The translations under genes were made by a program, and so were the position numbers. Shown here one piece after another: positions 1-13,047 of a stretch of 64,000 nucleotides of DNA (its first letter is position 1; each line of letters begins with the position of its first letter). Source of the stretch: Circinella umbellata. Taxonomy: Eukaryota; Mucoromycota; Mucoromycetes; Mucorales; Lichtheimiaceae. The stretch lies in contig JAIWNF010000012.1 of assembly GCA_025093555.1 (NCBI GenBank), forward strand, positions 310,001-374,000, read 5' to 3'. The notes beneath the pieces were generated by a model, which was given only the letters and a program-made list of their open reading frames with translations, was not told the origin of the DNA and did not search any database.

Positions 1-1200
1 AAAATGGCGAGCACCTGGAAAATCCGAAATACCCAATATATTTGGAGCAGATTGTTTTTTAAAATATGCTGAAGGATTATCGTCTCATAAAACGTATAGT
101 ATGTTTCGACCTTCTAATCCACAAAAAAATGTATCTAAACGTCCATGGTTACCTGCTGGTAAATGCCCAGAAATTCCACAATTACCACCTTTGGTTCGAT
201 CGGCGAATGAATTTGAACGTAAACTTCGCAGGGCGTTACCAAACGTTCCGGTTTCCTCACTTGACCCTCACAATAAATATGGAGGTTTTAAAGAAATTGG
301 CACTGGGTAAACAAAAAGAAAACCATAATTTTTGCAATGAAAATAAAAAATAAAATAAAATAAACTAATAAAATAAACTCCATTGGGGTTCGGATATGTA
401 GAGTCAATGGTTCAGTAGTAGGTGCTATTCATCGTTATAAAAATAATGTTGTTGTAGCTATTAAAAGATGTCGATTACACCCCGATACGGAATACCGAGC
501 AGCCATCATCCGAGAATTACGTATCATGGCCACGGGTCACATTAACTTGATCCGATTACGAGAAGTGTCATTGTGGCGTGACGATGTATGGATAGCCATG
601 GATTTAATGCGTTGTTCCGTTTTTGCCATTTTATGTAAACGTGGATTACCAGAAGAATATGCTATTTATGTTGCTTGTGAAGTTTTAAAAGCATTGGATC
701 ATCTTCACACAAAAGGATTCATTCATCGTGATATTAAATGTGAAAATTTATTATTAGGATGGCATGGACAAGTGAAATTAGCGGATTTTGGACTTGCTAC
801 ACGTACCAATCGAAATAATTGGGAACGTTTAGGTACATCGAAATGGATGTCTCCAGAAGTAATACGTGAACAACCTTATGATGAAAAAATTGACATGTGG
901 TCTTTAGGAATTACTTTGATTGAAATGATGGATCGTGTTCCTCCTCATTATTTAGTGAAAGATGATTTACAGTTATTTGCTGCTATTTTATCAGAACCTA
1001 GTCCCGCTTTTGTTTATAGTTACCCCACAATGTATATGCGTGGATTAGTTGCTTGGTTATTAGATTTTACACCACATACTCGTCCAACTGCAAAAGATGT
1101 ATTAAGAGAAATTGATGCTCATGTTCAGGGTAAATTATTACGGTGTTGTTCTCCTATGGATTTAGGCCGTTTTGTACATTATGTCTTGACATCTTCTTAA
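1..1200 (+). CDS. STE20/PAK-like serine/threonine protein kinase (5' partial)
   Basis: Protein kinase of the STE20/PAK group, a signalling enzyme that transfers phosphate from ATP to Ser/Thr. The reading frame starting at base 2 is open through the left edge, so the true start lies outside the window; 367 residues are visible. Exon 1 is 2-306, exon 2 is 402-1200; intron 307-401 (GTAAAC...GTAG) joins IGTG to VNGSV, rebuilding the GxGxxGxV ATP loop. Further motifs in order: VAIK lysine, HRDIKCEN catalytic loop, KLADFGLA magnesium loop, GTSKWMSPEV activation/P+1 segment, DMWSLG in helix F. No C-terminal extension follows the kinase fold. Any PAK-type CRIB or other N-terminal domain would be upstream, so the subfamily cannot be fixed. 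Fold assignment is certain, subfamily is inference. Confidence 0.9.
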
Positions 1201-1468
1201 TATTATTTATCACACTGCTTTTTCTCTTACACAAAAACAATATCCACACACACACACTCTCTCTCTCTCTTTTTCTCTCTTTGTTCTCGACTCTTCATCA
1301 TCATCATTATCTCTGTCACACATAATTGTTAAACAAATGATCGTCTTTTTATTTTTCCCCTCTTTCTCTTCCCAGAAATTTAACCATATATATATACTGT
1401 TCCTTTTTCTCTTCTTCCTTTGTTGTTACGTAAAATCTTTTTTTTCTCCTTCCCAACCTCATTTTGAT

Positions 1469-1512
<44 letters not shown>

Positions 1513-2130
1513 GGTATCTTTATCTTTTTTTTTCTTTTTCATATCTATAGTATATAATGAAATCCATAAAAAAAAGAATATTTGTATATTACCACTATAA
1601 CCTTATTTTTTTTGTTTATATTCTTGGCGCAAAAAAGTGGAAAAGAGTTTTGAACAGATGACTTTTTTCGTTCGTATGATTACCCTTCTGACCCTCTGTT
1701 TTTTTTAGTTATTTTCGGCACTGCCTTTTTCATGCATTCTAAAATTGTCTGCTTTTTTATTTTACATCCTCTCCCATCCTCCCACACACACAGAGAAGGA
1801 GAGAAAAATAATTCATGCATTTCAAATGGTTATGATGTATAAAAGACAATGGACTGTTTGTTTGTAAATAATTAGAATTATAATATTATTTGATAGAAAA
1901 AAAAAGAGAGAGAGACTGTACATGAAACCATACACACAAACCGCCATTATTATTAATTATTATTCTTTTACACTTGTTTTTTTATAACAATGAATAATGA
2001 AGGATGATAAAACAGTTGTGTTATTGGATTTCAAAAAGAAGAAAAAGACAGGGTTTAGAGTGTATAAAAGTGTATAAGTGTGTATATGTATATATGTTAT
2101 AATGAAAAAAAGAGGTTATTATTATTTTCG
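1201..2130. other. Intergenic region between convergent genes, low complexity
   Basis: Space between the 3' ends of the kinase (+) and the BAR-SH3 gene (-). It holds a CA/CT-rich stretch (about 1246-1320), a TA microsatellite (1473-1510) and many T-rich tracts. I see no supported gene or RNA in it. Confidence 0.6.
1473..1510. repeat. (TA)n microsatellite
   Basis: Uninterrupted TA dinucleotides, about 18 units. Similar shorter TA runs occur within introns at 6375-6398, 9570-9590, 11094-11118 and 13018-13044 and in the 3' flank at 6961-6980. Confidence 0.95.
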
Positions 2131-4227
2131 TTACAGTTCAGAAACATAATTGCCTATAAAATAAGTGCCATTGTTAGTTTATTTCTCTATTTGTATATAA
2201 ATTATCATTTAAAACTAAAAAAGACTCACCAGGGAAAATACCAGTTATACCATTTAATCTTCCAGTCCACCAATCATTTGCATCTGTTGTACGTTCTACT
2301 AGTTCAATTTTATCATCTTTTCTAAATGTTAAATCACCTTCTGCTTGAGCATCATAATCATATAATGCAACTACATATTTGGTTGCTTTATTTGCAATAG
2401 GTGGTGGAGGTGGAGGAGCAGGTCCAGAACGTGATGTAGATCGTTGATGATATGTATTATTATTATTATTAGGTGTTGTAGTTGTTGTTTGATTATTATT
2501 ATAATAAGGATCATTATTGTATGTATCTTGTTGTTGTTTAGAACTTCCATAACCCATAGGTGTTGAATCAACATGTGTTGTTCCTGCACCTGCACCATAC
2601 GCTGGTGGAGGTAATGTATTCATTCCAGAAGGATCTGATCCATAAAATTGACCAGATTCTCCTCCTTCTTGTTGTCGAAGTGCTGCACGTTCTTTTAATG
2701 ATAATTTTGAATTATTACTTCCACCTGAAGCACTTAACCAAGCTTTACCACCTGATTTTAAAAGATCCAAACTTTCCATTTCAGCACGCATATCGCGTTG
2801 TTGTTTTCTCCATTCAAATCCATCTTCTACTGTCATTTCATGAGTAATAAAATGTTGTGTATTTGCATTAATTAATTCATAGCAACGAGCATAAATCATT
2901 CCATAAATTTTACATTGCATGAAATAAAAATTTTCAAAAATAGGTTCAATAAATTGTGCTTTTAAATGAAAGAAACGTGGTAATTCTTGTTTCAACATAT
3001 CGTTAAGGTATTCATAATCTTGAGTAGCTGTTTCAAATTGTGCTTCCACCTTATAAAATATATGTGAGATAAGATTCATCCATCATCACCTCCTTTTACC
3101 CCCCCCCCAAATCCCATAATTTATCTTTACCTTGAAAATTTGTTTTTCTTCATTAAAACTTCGTTCTTCTTTGGTTTTCAACTTATTTAATGTAGAACGA
3201 TGACGATCATAATCAATCAATTTATGATTTCGTTTTACCATGGTTTTACTAATGGTTTTCATAATTTCACGTAATTCAATCATAGGTCTTACAACATCAC
3301 GATCCAATACATCCTATATATAAATATTATTTATATTGTTTTTTTTTTATTTATTTCATTTTATTTGATAATTATTATTATTAAAAAAAAAGAGAGAGAA
3401 ATAGAGAATGTAAACCTATCTGTGAGCTTTTTTTTATTCCCCCACCTCAAAAAACACCAAGTAAAACTAAAGACCTCCCCCCCAGAAAAAAAACTTACCA
3501 ATTCAGGTAATACTTCATCTCGACAATATGCCATGGCAGCTTCAGTATCATTGGCTGCTTGAGTGGCAGATGCTGGCGTTTGTTGAAACCGACGTTGAAC
3601 TCCGCCTTGTTCAGTTGCCTGTACACCTAAATGAGTATCATAAATCACTGTAAGAAATGAGGACATGGAAGCTTGATGTGTCAAAAGAGCTAGTGAAAAT
3701 GTCAGTTCATTTCAATTTCGCAATGGTAAAGTTGTCACAGTAATAATATAATTGTGAGTTTATTGTGTCACATATATAAAAATTTAAAAAGAAAAAAAAA
3801 TTAATATCGGGTTATAATAAAAAGTTGTTGTTGTTGTTGTCAGTTTTTGTTATTAGATATATTCACAACTGAGCCCTATGTAAACTATTATAATAGTAAT
3901 GAACGAACCTGAGACTGAGTCACGAAATGATTCTGCATCCTTTTCAAACTTTTCAACTACTTTTTGCAAGTCAGTAAATCGTTTTTCCAATGACATAAAA
4001 TCCTTATCCATGGTCACTGTAATAAAAAGATATATATACATGAGTTCAATTGATTTATTTTTTTGATAATAATATATAAAATAATCATACCATCTGTTTT
4101 TTTAGATAAAATTTGATGAGGTAACCGGTTTACGGCCTTTTGAAAACCCTGAAGAAAACAGAAAAAAAGAATTGAATATATCTATTCATTGTTATAATAA
4201 ATATAATTATTTTACCTTCCAACTCAT
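2131..4227 (-). CDS. RVS167: BAR-SH3 domain protein, Rvs167/amphiphysin type
   Basis: Membrane-curving scaffold acting with actin at endocytic sites. Seven exons on the minus strand: 4216-4227, 4091-4148, 3909-4016, 3499-3689, 3131-3313, 2230-3049, 2131-2153, 1395 nt, 464 residues. All donors are GT and acceptors AG and phases agree. It starts MSWKGFQKAVNRLPHQ, typical of the family N-terminal amphipathic helix. The BAR domain fills roughly residues 10-250 (ESFRDSV, QASMSSFL, NHKLIDYDRHR). A Gln/Asn/Pro-rich linker follows, then a C-terminal SH3 (ALYDYDAQAEGDLTF, NDWWTGRLNG, GIFPGNYV) whose last eight codons sit on the small 2131-2153 exon. The first coding exon is only 12 nt. Family known; partners inferred from the family. 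Confidence 0.93.
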
Positions 4228-4890
4228 TTGTTTATAAATTTATTATAGTTGGAAAAAAAAAAGAGCAAAAAGGGAATATATGTATAAGTTGTTTGTAGAA
4301 AAAAAAAGGTAAACGTGAAAAAAAGAAAGAAAAGAAAAGAAGAGCCAAGAAATCCAGCAGAAAAGTTAAAATTGTTGTATTACTGTTTTTTGAATGATAA
4401 AAGAAACTCCGTCGCTTGTTCTTACGGCCCGTTCTATTGAAGGGGTAAAAATAAGCGCCAAGTGAAGAACACGCGCAGTCGTATTTATGCTGAGTTAACC
4501 TTGGGGGTGCGTTCCTTTCTTAACTAAGTAAAAACCTCTCTTCAATCTTTTCTTGTCTCTTCTCCCCACCCCCAAAGACACACTCTCACTTTTTCCCCGA
4601 AGAAAAAACATTTCAACACTAAAAAAAAAAATGTTGAGTAGCGCAGCAACAAATCCATTGGTCAAGGCGTTTTGAACATTGATTCATGAATATATTTATA
4701 TATGTACAATTTTTTTTATTAATAAAACTAATAATTTTAATTAAAACAAGGGTTGATTATTCTTTCTTTTTTTCTACGTATTCATGTTGTAAGAATAAAA
4801 ATAAAAATAGAAATGTGGTTAAAGTAGTAATAAAAGAATCAAATATAAAGAGAAACCCTTGATCAAAAATAAAATGCCCCTGACAACAAC
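4228..4890. other. Intergenic: 5' flank of BAR-SH3 gene and 3' flank of the EAPP-like gene
   Basis: About 660 bp separating two minus-strand genes. It is A/T-tract rich, with one less AT-rich patch around 4420-4520 that probably lies in the BAR-SH3 promoter or 5' leader. No coding region is supported. Confidence 0.5.
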
Positions 4891-5637
4891 TCAAGTTGCT
4901 ATGGTATTAAAAAAATGATACACTTCCTCTTCATCCATCATAGCAACATGTGTATCACATGTCATACATTTGACTGGATAATATCCTTCATTATTTTCTT
5001 GATCATTCGATCCGTCCATTATAGATGACAATGGTTTATTTTTTTTGTTCATTCGATCCTTATATCGATAACGTTCTGACTTGTTGACATGACAATTGGT
5101 TACAAACATAGCACGATATTGATTTGGATATTTTTCATGCCTAATTTATATATATATTTGCTCAGCCATTTTTTCATTTTATTAAATTAATTAAATATAA
5201 CTTACTGTTGACAATTATAAGATAATGTAGAAAAGCATAATGGACAAGTTAAAATAGCATCTGTCTTTGCTTCTTTACGTTCTTTACCAGGTGGTGCTGC
5301 CTCTAATATTTTTTTATTTCATATTTAATCAATTATATATACAAGGTCTCTCTCCGCCTTATCCACCCCTTTCCACCTCAATTTACTTTGTATTTGATTA
5401 ATCACCCAAGCTTCGTCTTGATCGTCCATTTGTGGATCATATAATAGATCGTCTTGAGTAGGTACTTCTTTGGCTAATTAAAAATAGATCTTTATCTTCA
5501 TTAGTTTTTTATTTTTATTTTTATATTATTGTACAAATCTTCTTACATTGATCGTCTTCATCGTCCGTATCAAAATAAACGGCATCATAATATTCTTGTT
5601 TTTTCCTTCGACTATTATTAATATTACTACTTGACAT
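4891..5637 (-). CDS. E2F-associated phosphoprotein (EAPP)-like protein
   Basis: Small acidic protein with the conserved C-terminal domain of the eukaryotic EAPP family; in animals EAPP is nuclear and modulates E2F transcription, but the fungal role is not known to me. Four exons: 5547-5637, 5387-5473, 5206-5302, 4891-5140, 525 nt, 174 residues, phases consistent. Acidic N-terminus (YYDAVYFDTDDEDD), a DLLYDPQMDDQDEAWV segment, then the zinc-binding region with CPLC, NCQQHEKYPNQYRAMFV, NC and VKCMTCDTHVAMMD pairs. Ends HFFNTIAT. Its start faces the V-ATPase subunit F gene, 466 bp away, so the two may share a promoter region. Family call rests on the CPLC...HEKY.NQYRAMFV...C..C.T.VA pattern. Confidence 0.85.
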
Positions 5638-6103
5638 TCTTTATATGTATAAAAAAAAATAAAAAATTATAAGCCGATACGCAGAAACTTCAAAAAATAA
5701 AAAAAATAAAACCGGACTGGGTGTTAAAATGTATAATAAATATATCATTTTTGAACCTTTGAGGTAAAAAAAAAAACATCATATTAGATAGGTAGTAGTT
5801 CTCCTATCATTATTCTTTTTTGAGTCGAAATAACAAAATGGAAAGAGAAGCTTTTATATATCATTTTTCCTTTCAAAAGTACCAAAATAATAAAAAGGAA
5901 TACATATATGAGAAAGGGGGTTTTTTTAGTTGGCGTATAGATATATACACGTCCAAGCATATATGTACTTTTTGATCATTTGAAACGCCGTATGACGTTT
6001 TAAAGTGTGAGGCCCAAAGAACACACTTTTGATTTTTGAAACACTTTTTTTTTACTGCTCTCCTTTTTCTTTTTACCTTTTGGAAATAAGGGTGATTAGA
6101 ATC
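5638..6103. promoter_or_regulatory. Divergent promoter region of EAPP-like and V-ATPase F genes
   Basis: 466 bp between two start codons on opposite strands. It contains A-tracts next to each start, a TATATACACG stretch near 5940-5953, and a pyrimidine-rich run just before the plus-strand ATG. I cannot assign individual factor sites; the promoter role is inferred from gene layout. Confidence 0.45.
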
Positions 6104-6897
6104 ATGTCAAGTGGAACGACTGCTCACAAAGACCGTAATTTCCTTGCTGTTATTGGTGACGAGGTACAAAGAATAAGAAGAAAATTGACATATATTTCAT
6201 TAATAGAGTCCCTGAAGTTTTTGAATTATAAAACTTAATCTTTTTTTTTCTTTTCCTTGTGTTGTATATAGGATTCTGTCACTGGTTTATTGCTTGCTGG
6301 TATCGGTCATGTTAATCAACAACAAAAAAGAAACTTTCTTGTTGTCGATGCTAGTAAGTTATCATTATCAACCTTATATATATATATATATATATATCTT
6401 GAAAACAAAAAAAAAACTATATATTTATATTTTATATTATTGTTCAGAAACACCATTAGCTACCATTGAAGAAACATTTACAGAATATACGCGACGAAAG
6501 GATATTGCCATCATCCTAATCAACCAACACGTAATTATTACTATTATTATCATATATCTTTTATTTTCAAAAAAAAAAGGGCTTTGAATTATGTGTGTGA
6601 GTGTGTGTGCGTGTAGAGGTTAACTTTTAATCATTCTTCTATTATAACATAAATAGATTGCTGAAGATATTCGTGAGCTTATTGATAGTCATCAAGCAGC
6701 ATTCCCAACTGTGTTAGAGATACCCTCCAAAGATCATCCTTATGGTAATAAAAATAAGTTATAACAGAATGAAACAATCAAGGGACGAAAAAGAGTGAGG
6801 AGAGATATTTAATATATATTTTTTTATTTTATTATATTATATAGATCCTGAAAAAGATAGTGTTTTGAAACGTGTACGTCGTCTTTTTGGTGAATAA
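6104..6897 (+). CDS. VMA7: V-type proton ATPase subunit F
   Basis: Subunit F of the V1 sector, part of the central rotor stalk that couples ATP hydrolysis to proton pumping into vacuole and endomembranes. Five exons: 6104-6163, 6272-6353, 6448-6530, 6657-6744, 6845-6897, 366 nt, 121 residues, close to the usual family length of about 120. Introns are GT-AG and phases agree. Recognisable blocks: [78 protein letters not shown] and C-terminal VRRLFGE. The start chosen is the first ATG, with the two next codons SS typical for fungal orthologues. Confidence 0.95.
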
Positions 6898-7259
6898 ATT
6901 TTAAATTACTGTTATCCCTCTCCATTGTATCATTTCTTCTTTTTTTTTATGGGAATCAATTATATATATATATATATATAAACAAAATACATACATCATC
7001 ATCATAATTGTTGTTGTCAGTTTGAATAAGGAAGCAAAAAATAAAAAAAGATTATATTATTTTTTTATGTACATATATATATAGAGAGAGAGAGAGAGAG
7101 GGAGAGAGAGAGATAGCAGAGTAAATGAAAAAAGTTGTGATAAGGGGGGGAGAGGGTTTCTATTAATTTTTTTTTACTATATTACTGCTAGTATCATTAT
7201 TATTACTATTATTATTAAACATACAAAGATTTTATATTTCGAAAAAAGTAAAAGGTTTT
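6898..7259. other. 3' flank between V-ATPase F and the Not1-like gene
   Basis: Convergent 3' ends. It contains a TA run (6961-6980), a GA run (about 7082-7115), a G-run near 7146-7152 and ATT trinucleotide repeats around 7190-7215. No gene seen. Confidence 0.6.
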
Positions 7260-10200
7260 TTAAGTAGTACGTTTGATATACCTATCAACCCACATATTAG
7301 TATTCATTATTATTATTATTATTACTAAAAAAGATAATCTATGAAAGAAGATTAATATTTACCTTGAAACATTATCAAATAATCGTTCAATATCAGGTGC
7401 ACATCGAATAAATTCATGATCCCAAAAACCAGGACTTTTAATTAATCCGATAAAGGTAGCTAAAAGACCCCATGGATGTGGACGATTTACAATTAATCTT
7501 TCCAATAGTACTCTGATATATAGTATATAAATAAAATTATTTAGTTATAATTGTAGTAGTTTGTGTGTGTGTGCGTGTGTGTTACCTAGTGATTTGTTCT
7601 TTTAATTCTTCTGATTGTGTTGCAAATAAATGTAATAATGTTTTACTAAAAAAACATGTATGACTATTTGGGTAACGTAAATGATCTGCCACAGAATTTA
7701 ACAAAATATATCGACCTAATTTAAAAATAAAATAAAGTAAGTACATTTTAGATAGAATATTCATTCTTTTTTCAATTACCTTCGGATGACATTTCAGTTA
7801 ATAATCGTTTATAAGCAATTATAGCAGGTTGTTCTTCAATTTCTTGATTTTTTTTTCCACATGTTGCTATGATAGTTTTTGATCCAATATATAATACAAA
7901 TGCACCAAGAACATCAGGTCGATAAATGCCATCATCCATCATATATTGGAATGACATTATGTGAAAAGATTCATGTTGTATTTGAACAAAATCATCAATA
8001 GCACCACGAAATTCAGCACTGAGTACTTTAGTATAACTTGTTACTAATAATGGATCTTGTTTAAATTCGGATACTACATCATTTTCTTCCTCTTCTTTAT
8101 TATCCATAGGTAATAATTCAGGTGTAAATGGATCAGGTAAATGCATCATTCTTGGAAATGCACTTAGTACCAAGTTACGTAATTGAATACATGAATGAGG
8201 TATCACTTGAACAAATACCATATAATGTTCACTTAAGAATTCTGGAAAATCATGTAAAAGAACGACTAAAAATCGTAATGTCCCACGATAAAATTGTCTT
8301 GTTGCTTTTTCAAGTTGTTGACGGTCCAAAAGAGGTCCTAAAAACTTGAGTAATTCTAATAATAATTTTTCACAAATCATCCATCCTTGTTTTTTTTGTT
8401 CTTGTTGTCGTTTACGATCCGATCCAATAAGAAGCGTAGGTGCAGCCAATAATTGTGGCATAAATGTTCGATGAGAAATTAATTGTAGCCAAGAAAATGC
8501 AAATCCTGGAAATGTAGTAGGTTGTAATGTATATAAAGTATCACTGTAAGCACGTAATATACCATTGTGAACAAGAGTAGAAAATGAATGTCTTTTCTTT
8601 TGGTTGTTATTATTGTTGTAATGATGATGTTGAGTATTCATTAATTCGGCATATAAAGAGGATAATATTCGTAAAAAGGCTTTTTGATTAAAATGCATTC
8701 CTCGAGTTTCGTGATGTTGAGCTAATACAAGAATAACAACAGAAAAAGAACGAGCGGCAATAGCAATTTTTTCTGATGCTTCCTCTTCTTTTTCTTCTTC
8801 TTTGTTATTGACAGAGGATGAAGAAGAAGAAGAAACATGGATCATGTAGGCAACCAATTTAGCATAAGCATCAATCAATTGCATCGTTCGATTTTGAAAA
8901 GCTGCACTAAGGGATTTAAATGAAAGAAAATGTTCTAAACAAGTTTCTGTACATAATCGAAAAAAGAAACTTTGACCATTTTTATCTTTGGTTAGCCTCA
9001 ATACCTAAAAAATAATAATTTCTGATTAACCACTCAAATGATATATATATATATAATGGAAAGAAATATAAAAAGATACTTTACTTTTCTTGCAAATTGA
9101 CGATAAATCTTTTGACTTGTCATTGAATGTTGACTTAATCTTGTCCATTCAGATAATAACATTCGAAGTTGTAAACAGTCCAAATCTTCCCGTTTATCAA
9201 TAGATAGATAAGGACGTTTGGCCCTTTCACCAAGTTCTTTTAATAATATTTCGACTCTAATATATTTTAAATTTTTATTACTTAGTCCCATTCAATCCAT
9301 TTCATTCTTTCCATTATTTATTTACCTTGATAATAATGATGTATCACCTTTATCATATATTTCTCTTAAAGCAGCAATAGTTAATGCATGATCTTCAAGT
9401 AGTGTAATCGGATTAGATGGTAATAAACATAAACTAAGTAAATCCACTGCATAATCCACTTTGTGGGGAGGATTTTTTATTGCTTTAGCCAATAAAACAT
9501 CATAATCCTCCAGGGGTATCATTTCATGTCGCATAAGCATTGCAATGACAGGTGCATTATATTTTCGCTATATATATATATATATATATGTATAAAAGAA
9601 AATTTAATTTCCCCCAAACTTTAATTCTCTACACTCTCTATATACATGATGTATATAATTTACCTCATCATTAGAATATACAATCCAAGTCATTGTTTCT
9701 TTTTCAACTTCACGTGATAATTCAAATAATGATTGTAAAAATCCAGTATATGCTTCTAAAGCAAAGGTAGAATTACTTTTATATAACATATAAACGACTT
9801 TTTCGACAAACGTTAACAAGGTCTGCATGGGCGTTATACTTTGTGAAATGATGAGTGGAATTTGTCGCATTCGTAAACAAATATCATGATTAGGTGGTAA
9901 TAAAGCACATGTTGTAATACCAGAAGTTCGAATAAGTCTATCCAACTCTAATAGTATTTGCTAAATTTATATATTTAGTTTATCATTTGTTGTCCCCCTT
10001 TTTATTGTTTTAGATCCGAATGAGAAAAAAAAATAATAATGATTTTTTGAGTATTTTTTTTTGATTCTAGTTCCCCAATGTATAAAGTAAAAATACCTCT
10101 AGATTTAAATCAGTATTTAAACCAAGTGGTGATCCACTACCAACAGTACTACTCGTACCATTATTAACAAGATAACTCGTTGCTGTATATATATATTTCA

Positions 10201-10391
10201 TTATTAACAAGAAATATAAAATAAGTAAAGTTTTGTTTTTTTTTTATGAATAAAAATATTTAAAATATGTTGTCATTTGAATTGTATTCACCATTATTTT
10301 CGGTAAATCGTATTGTGGGTTGTTGTTGCTGTTGTTGTTGTTGTTGACTACCGAAATTATTATTTTGATCAAACATATCGTAAAGCCTCAT
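7260..10391 (-). CDS. NOT1: Not1-like CCR4-NOT scaffold, C-terminal third only
   Basis: Matches the C-terminal part of CNOT1/Not1, scaffold of the CCR4-NOT deadenylase; this part normally binds the Not2-Not3/5 module. Nine exons: 10292-10391, 10097-10182, 9664-9960, 9326-9567, 9085-9256, 7780-9004, 7586-7715, 7363-7512, 7260-7281; 2424 nt, 807 residues; phases agree. After a short poly-Gln segment (about residues 18-26) it has [53 protein letters not shown] and [20 protein letters not shown], all Not1 C-terminal signatures. Full Not1 is about 2000 residues or more; the MIF4G, CAF40-binding and HEAT parts are absent, and Sec24 ends 211 bp upstream, so they cannot be upstream exons. The start is the first ATG of the polyQ exon. 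Confidence 0.88.
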
Positions 10392-10602
10392 GAGTTTGTT
10401 AAACGTTTGTCGATTGGGAGAGAGAGAGAGGTGGAGAGTTCTTTTCTTTTTATTAATGTATTGTGTGAGAGAAGACAGAGAAGTAAATAATATCCCAAAA
10501 AAAAATAAAAAAATAAAAAAAGACTCCGGTGCCTGAATAGGTTACACACGCAAACAACACACACACACACAAAAGAGCCTGTTATTTTTTTTTATTGAAT
10601 GA

Positions 10603-13012
10603 TTAATATCTATAAGCCCAATATGAAGCTGTTGAAACCATTTGATCATGTTTATCTCTTTCCATCTAAAGAAAAATAATAATAATAATAATAACATTTT
10701 TAGTTATATAAATCATAAATGGATTTGAATTTAAGGGAAATAAAAACTAACCTCATTTTGTATTTGTTTATGAATCATACAAAGATAATCCACATAACTC
10801 ATTTGATTAAATGTTTCATCTTCCATTAATGCATTATTAAATTCAAATGCATTATCTAATCCTTGTCTTATAAGTTTTAATGGATTATAATTATTTATAT
10901 TGATATTATCTTTTGATGATAATAATCGATGAAATCTTTTTGATAATTCATTTTCTAATTGAGGAATTCCTTGTTGCATTATTATTTCAGGATTCATTTG
11001 TTCAATTTCTGACACATTAAATAATTTTGATAATAATTCAGGGGAAACGGCTTGACCGATCCATATATGCGTTGCATCGGATGCCTCTATATAATATATA
11101 TATATATATATATATAATGAGTGAGTATAAGTAAATAATAATAATAAATATATATATATATTTATTATATACTTTACCAACTGTATAAATGCCATGAGGT
11201 TCAAGACGATCACATGATAATCGTTCTTGTGGTATAATATTGATATTTTCACTCTATATATATAATTATTATTGTTAGTAAAATAAGAATCATTTATATC
11301 AATAAGAAGAATAATAATTTTTACATTTAAAAAAGTATGAATTGGAATCATGCGTGGATAAAGCCATCGAGCTGTTGAAGCAACACCCATTGATTTTAAT
11401 TTACGCATATTATAAACTCTAAAATCAATATTCAAATTAGGATCTAAAAAAGAATTCATATATAGTTAAAAAGTTAATCTATCAATTCAACTTGTTGTAT
11501 CTTTAAATATCAAAATATGAAAGTTTACCTCTACGAAGAGCAGCACATTTTTTTAATCCAAGAGTATATACAGGGAGTACTTTGAATGATTCTGGAAGAA
11601 TTAATTGTCCAGAGGATGCTGATGCTGCACAATGTTTACGATAAGCTGCCAAAATACGAATACATTCACCATCTAATTCTCCCATTAGATCTTGTGATAA
11701 TTTTTTTGTTGCTTGTGATATTACTATATAAGAAAAATGAATTATTTAGACTACTGTTTTTCTTTTAAAAGAAAACAAAAACAAATAACTTACCTTGTTT
11801 AGATAAAAGATTCATACTAGTATCAAGATCAGCTTGTTTAAACAGAGTACTAATATTAGCTGTAACTGGTAAACGAAGGTTGTGAATACGTACACGTCGT
11901 TCACCCAATCGTGTTGTATATAATAATGCACATTGCATATGAGCTTCCCCATCATCTAATTTTCCATCATGTCTTAATGTAAATGCTATAGCTTTATCAG
12001 CATCGATTCCAGCAAGTTCAATATCCGTATTATTATTCATATAAAAATTTCCAAATTGATCATCAATTGTAAGACCTTTTTTAAAATAGAAAAAGATATA
12101 TATTAGTAATTTAATATCTCTTCTAGAATCACTATATATATTTACCATTTGAACAACGAACACGTAACGCAGCATTATATCCTTGTTTACGTATTAAACT
12201 ACGTTCCAATTGATTATTAAATGCTTGAAAATGTTGTTTTTTGTCATAATTCCAAAAATAATGAATATCACCTCCTGTTAATGCAGGTAGTACACCTAAA
12301 CCAATTGAACAAAAAAAACAGTATCAATAAATAGAAACTTATTATTGAATAAACTGAATATCTATATAACTTACCAAGTGTACTAACATCTACATAAGCA
12401 TTCATTGGAAAAGCCCATAAATCAACACATACACCTTCATTAACACATTCTTTACCCATAGTAGCATATAAAGAATCTTGTGGTGCTAATAATTGTCTTT
12501 CTTTATCTGTTCCATGTAATTTAGGATCATCTCTTAATTTCAATGGTCCTGGTCCCAATGTTGGTAATATTGTTTGTAATACATGAATTTTACCACCTGT
12601 ATTTTGCTATAAATAAATATAAAAATATTATTATCATTTTCTTAATTTGACACCCACATACACAAATTGACACTCTTTTGTTATTGTGTATCCTGTGGAC
12701 TTACCAAACCTAATACACCACCTTTGATTGCAGAACCAAAAACTGCAGTTTGTGCTCGATTTTCAGCAAACATGCTAGGTAAAGTATTTAATAAGTTTTC
12801 AATAAGATCTCTATAAAAAGAAAATAATAATATTTATCATGGTTAACTTTTTTCATTAACATCCTTTTCAAATGAATAATCACTCTTTTTTTTTCTGCTC
12901 TTACCTTGATTCCATTGGATCCACGAATAAAGAATCACTTGATAATGGTAAAAACATATCATTGATATCAGGTACGATCATCATTTGAGCTTGATCCAAG
13001 GTAGCCTACAAT

Positions 13013-13047
<35 letters not shown>

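Noticed and set aside
2560..2847. Plus-strand Leu/His-rich ORF
   Set aside because: Antisense of the linker of the BAR-SH3 protein.
10388..10570. Minus-strand Cys/Leu-rich ORF ahead of the Not1-like gene
   Set aside because: Low-complexity CA/GA repeat translated; out of frame with the Not1-like start.
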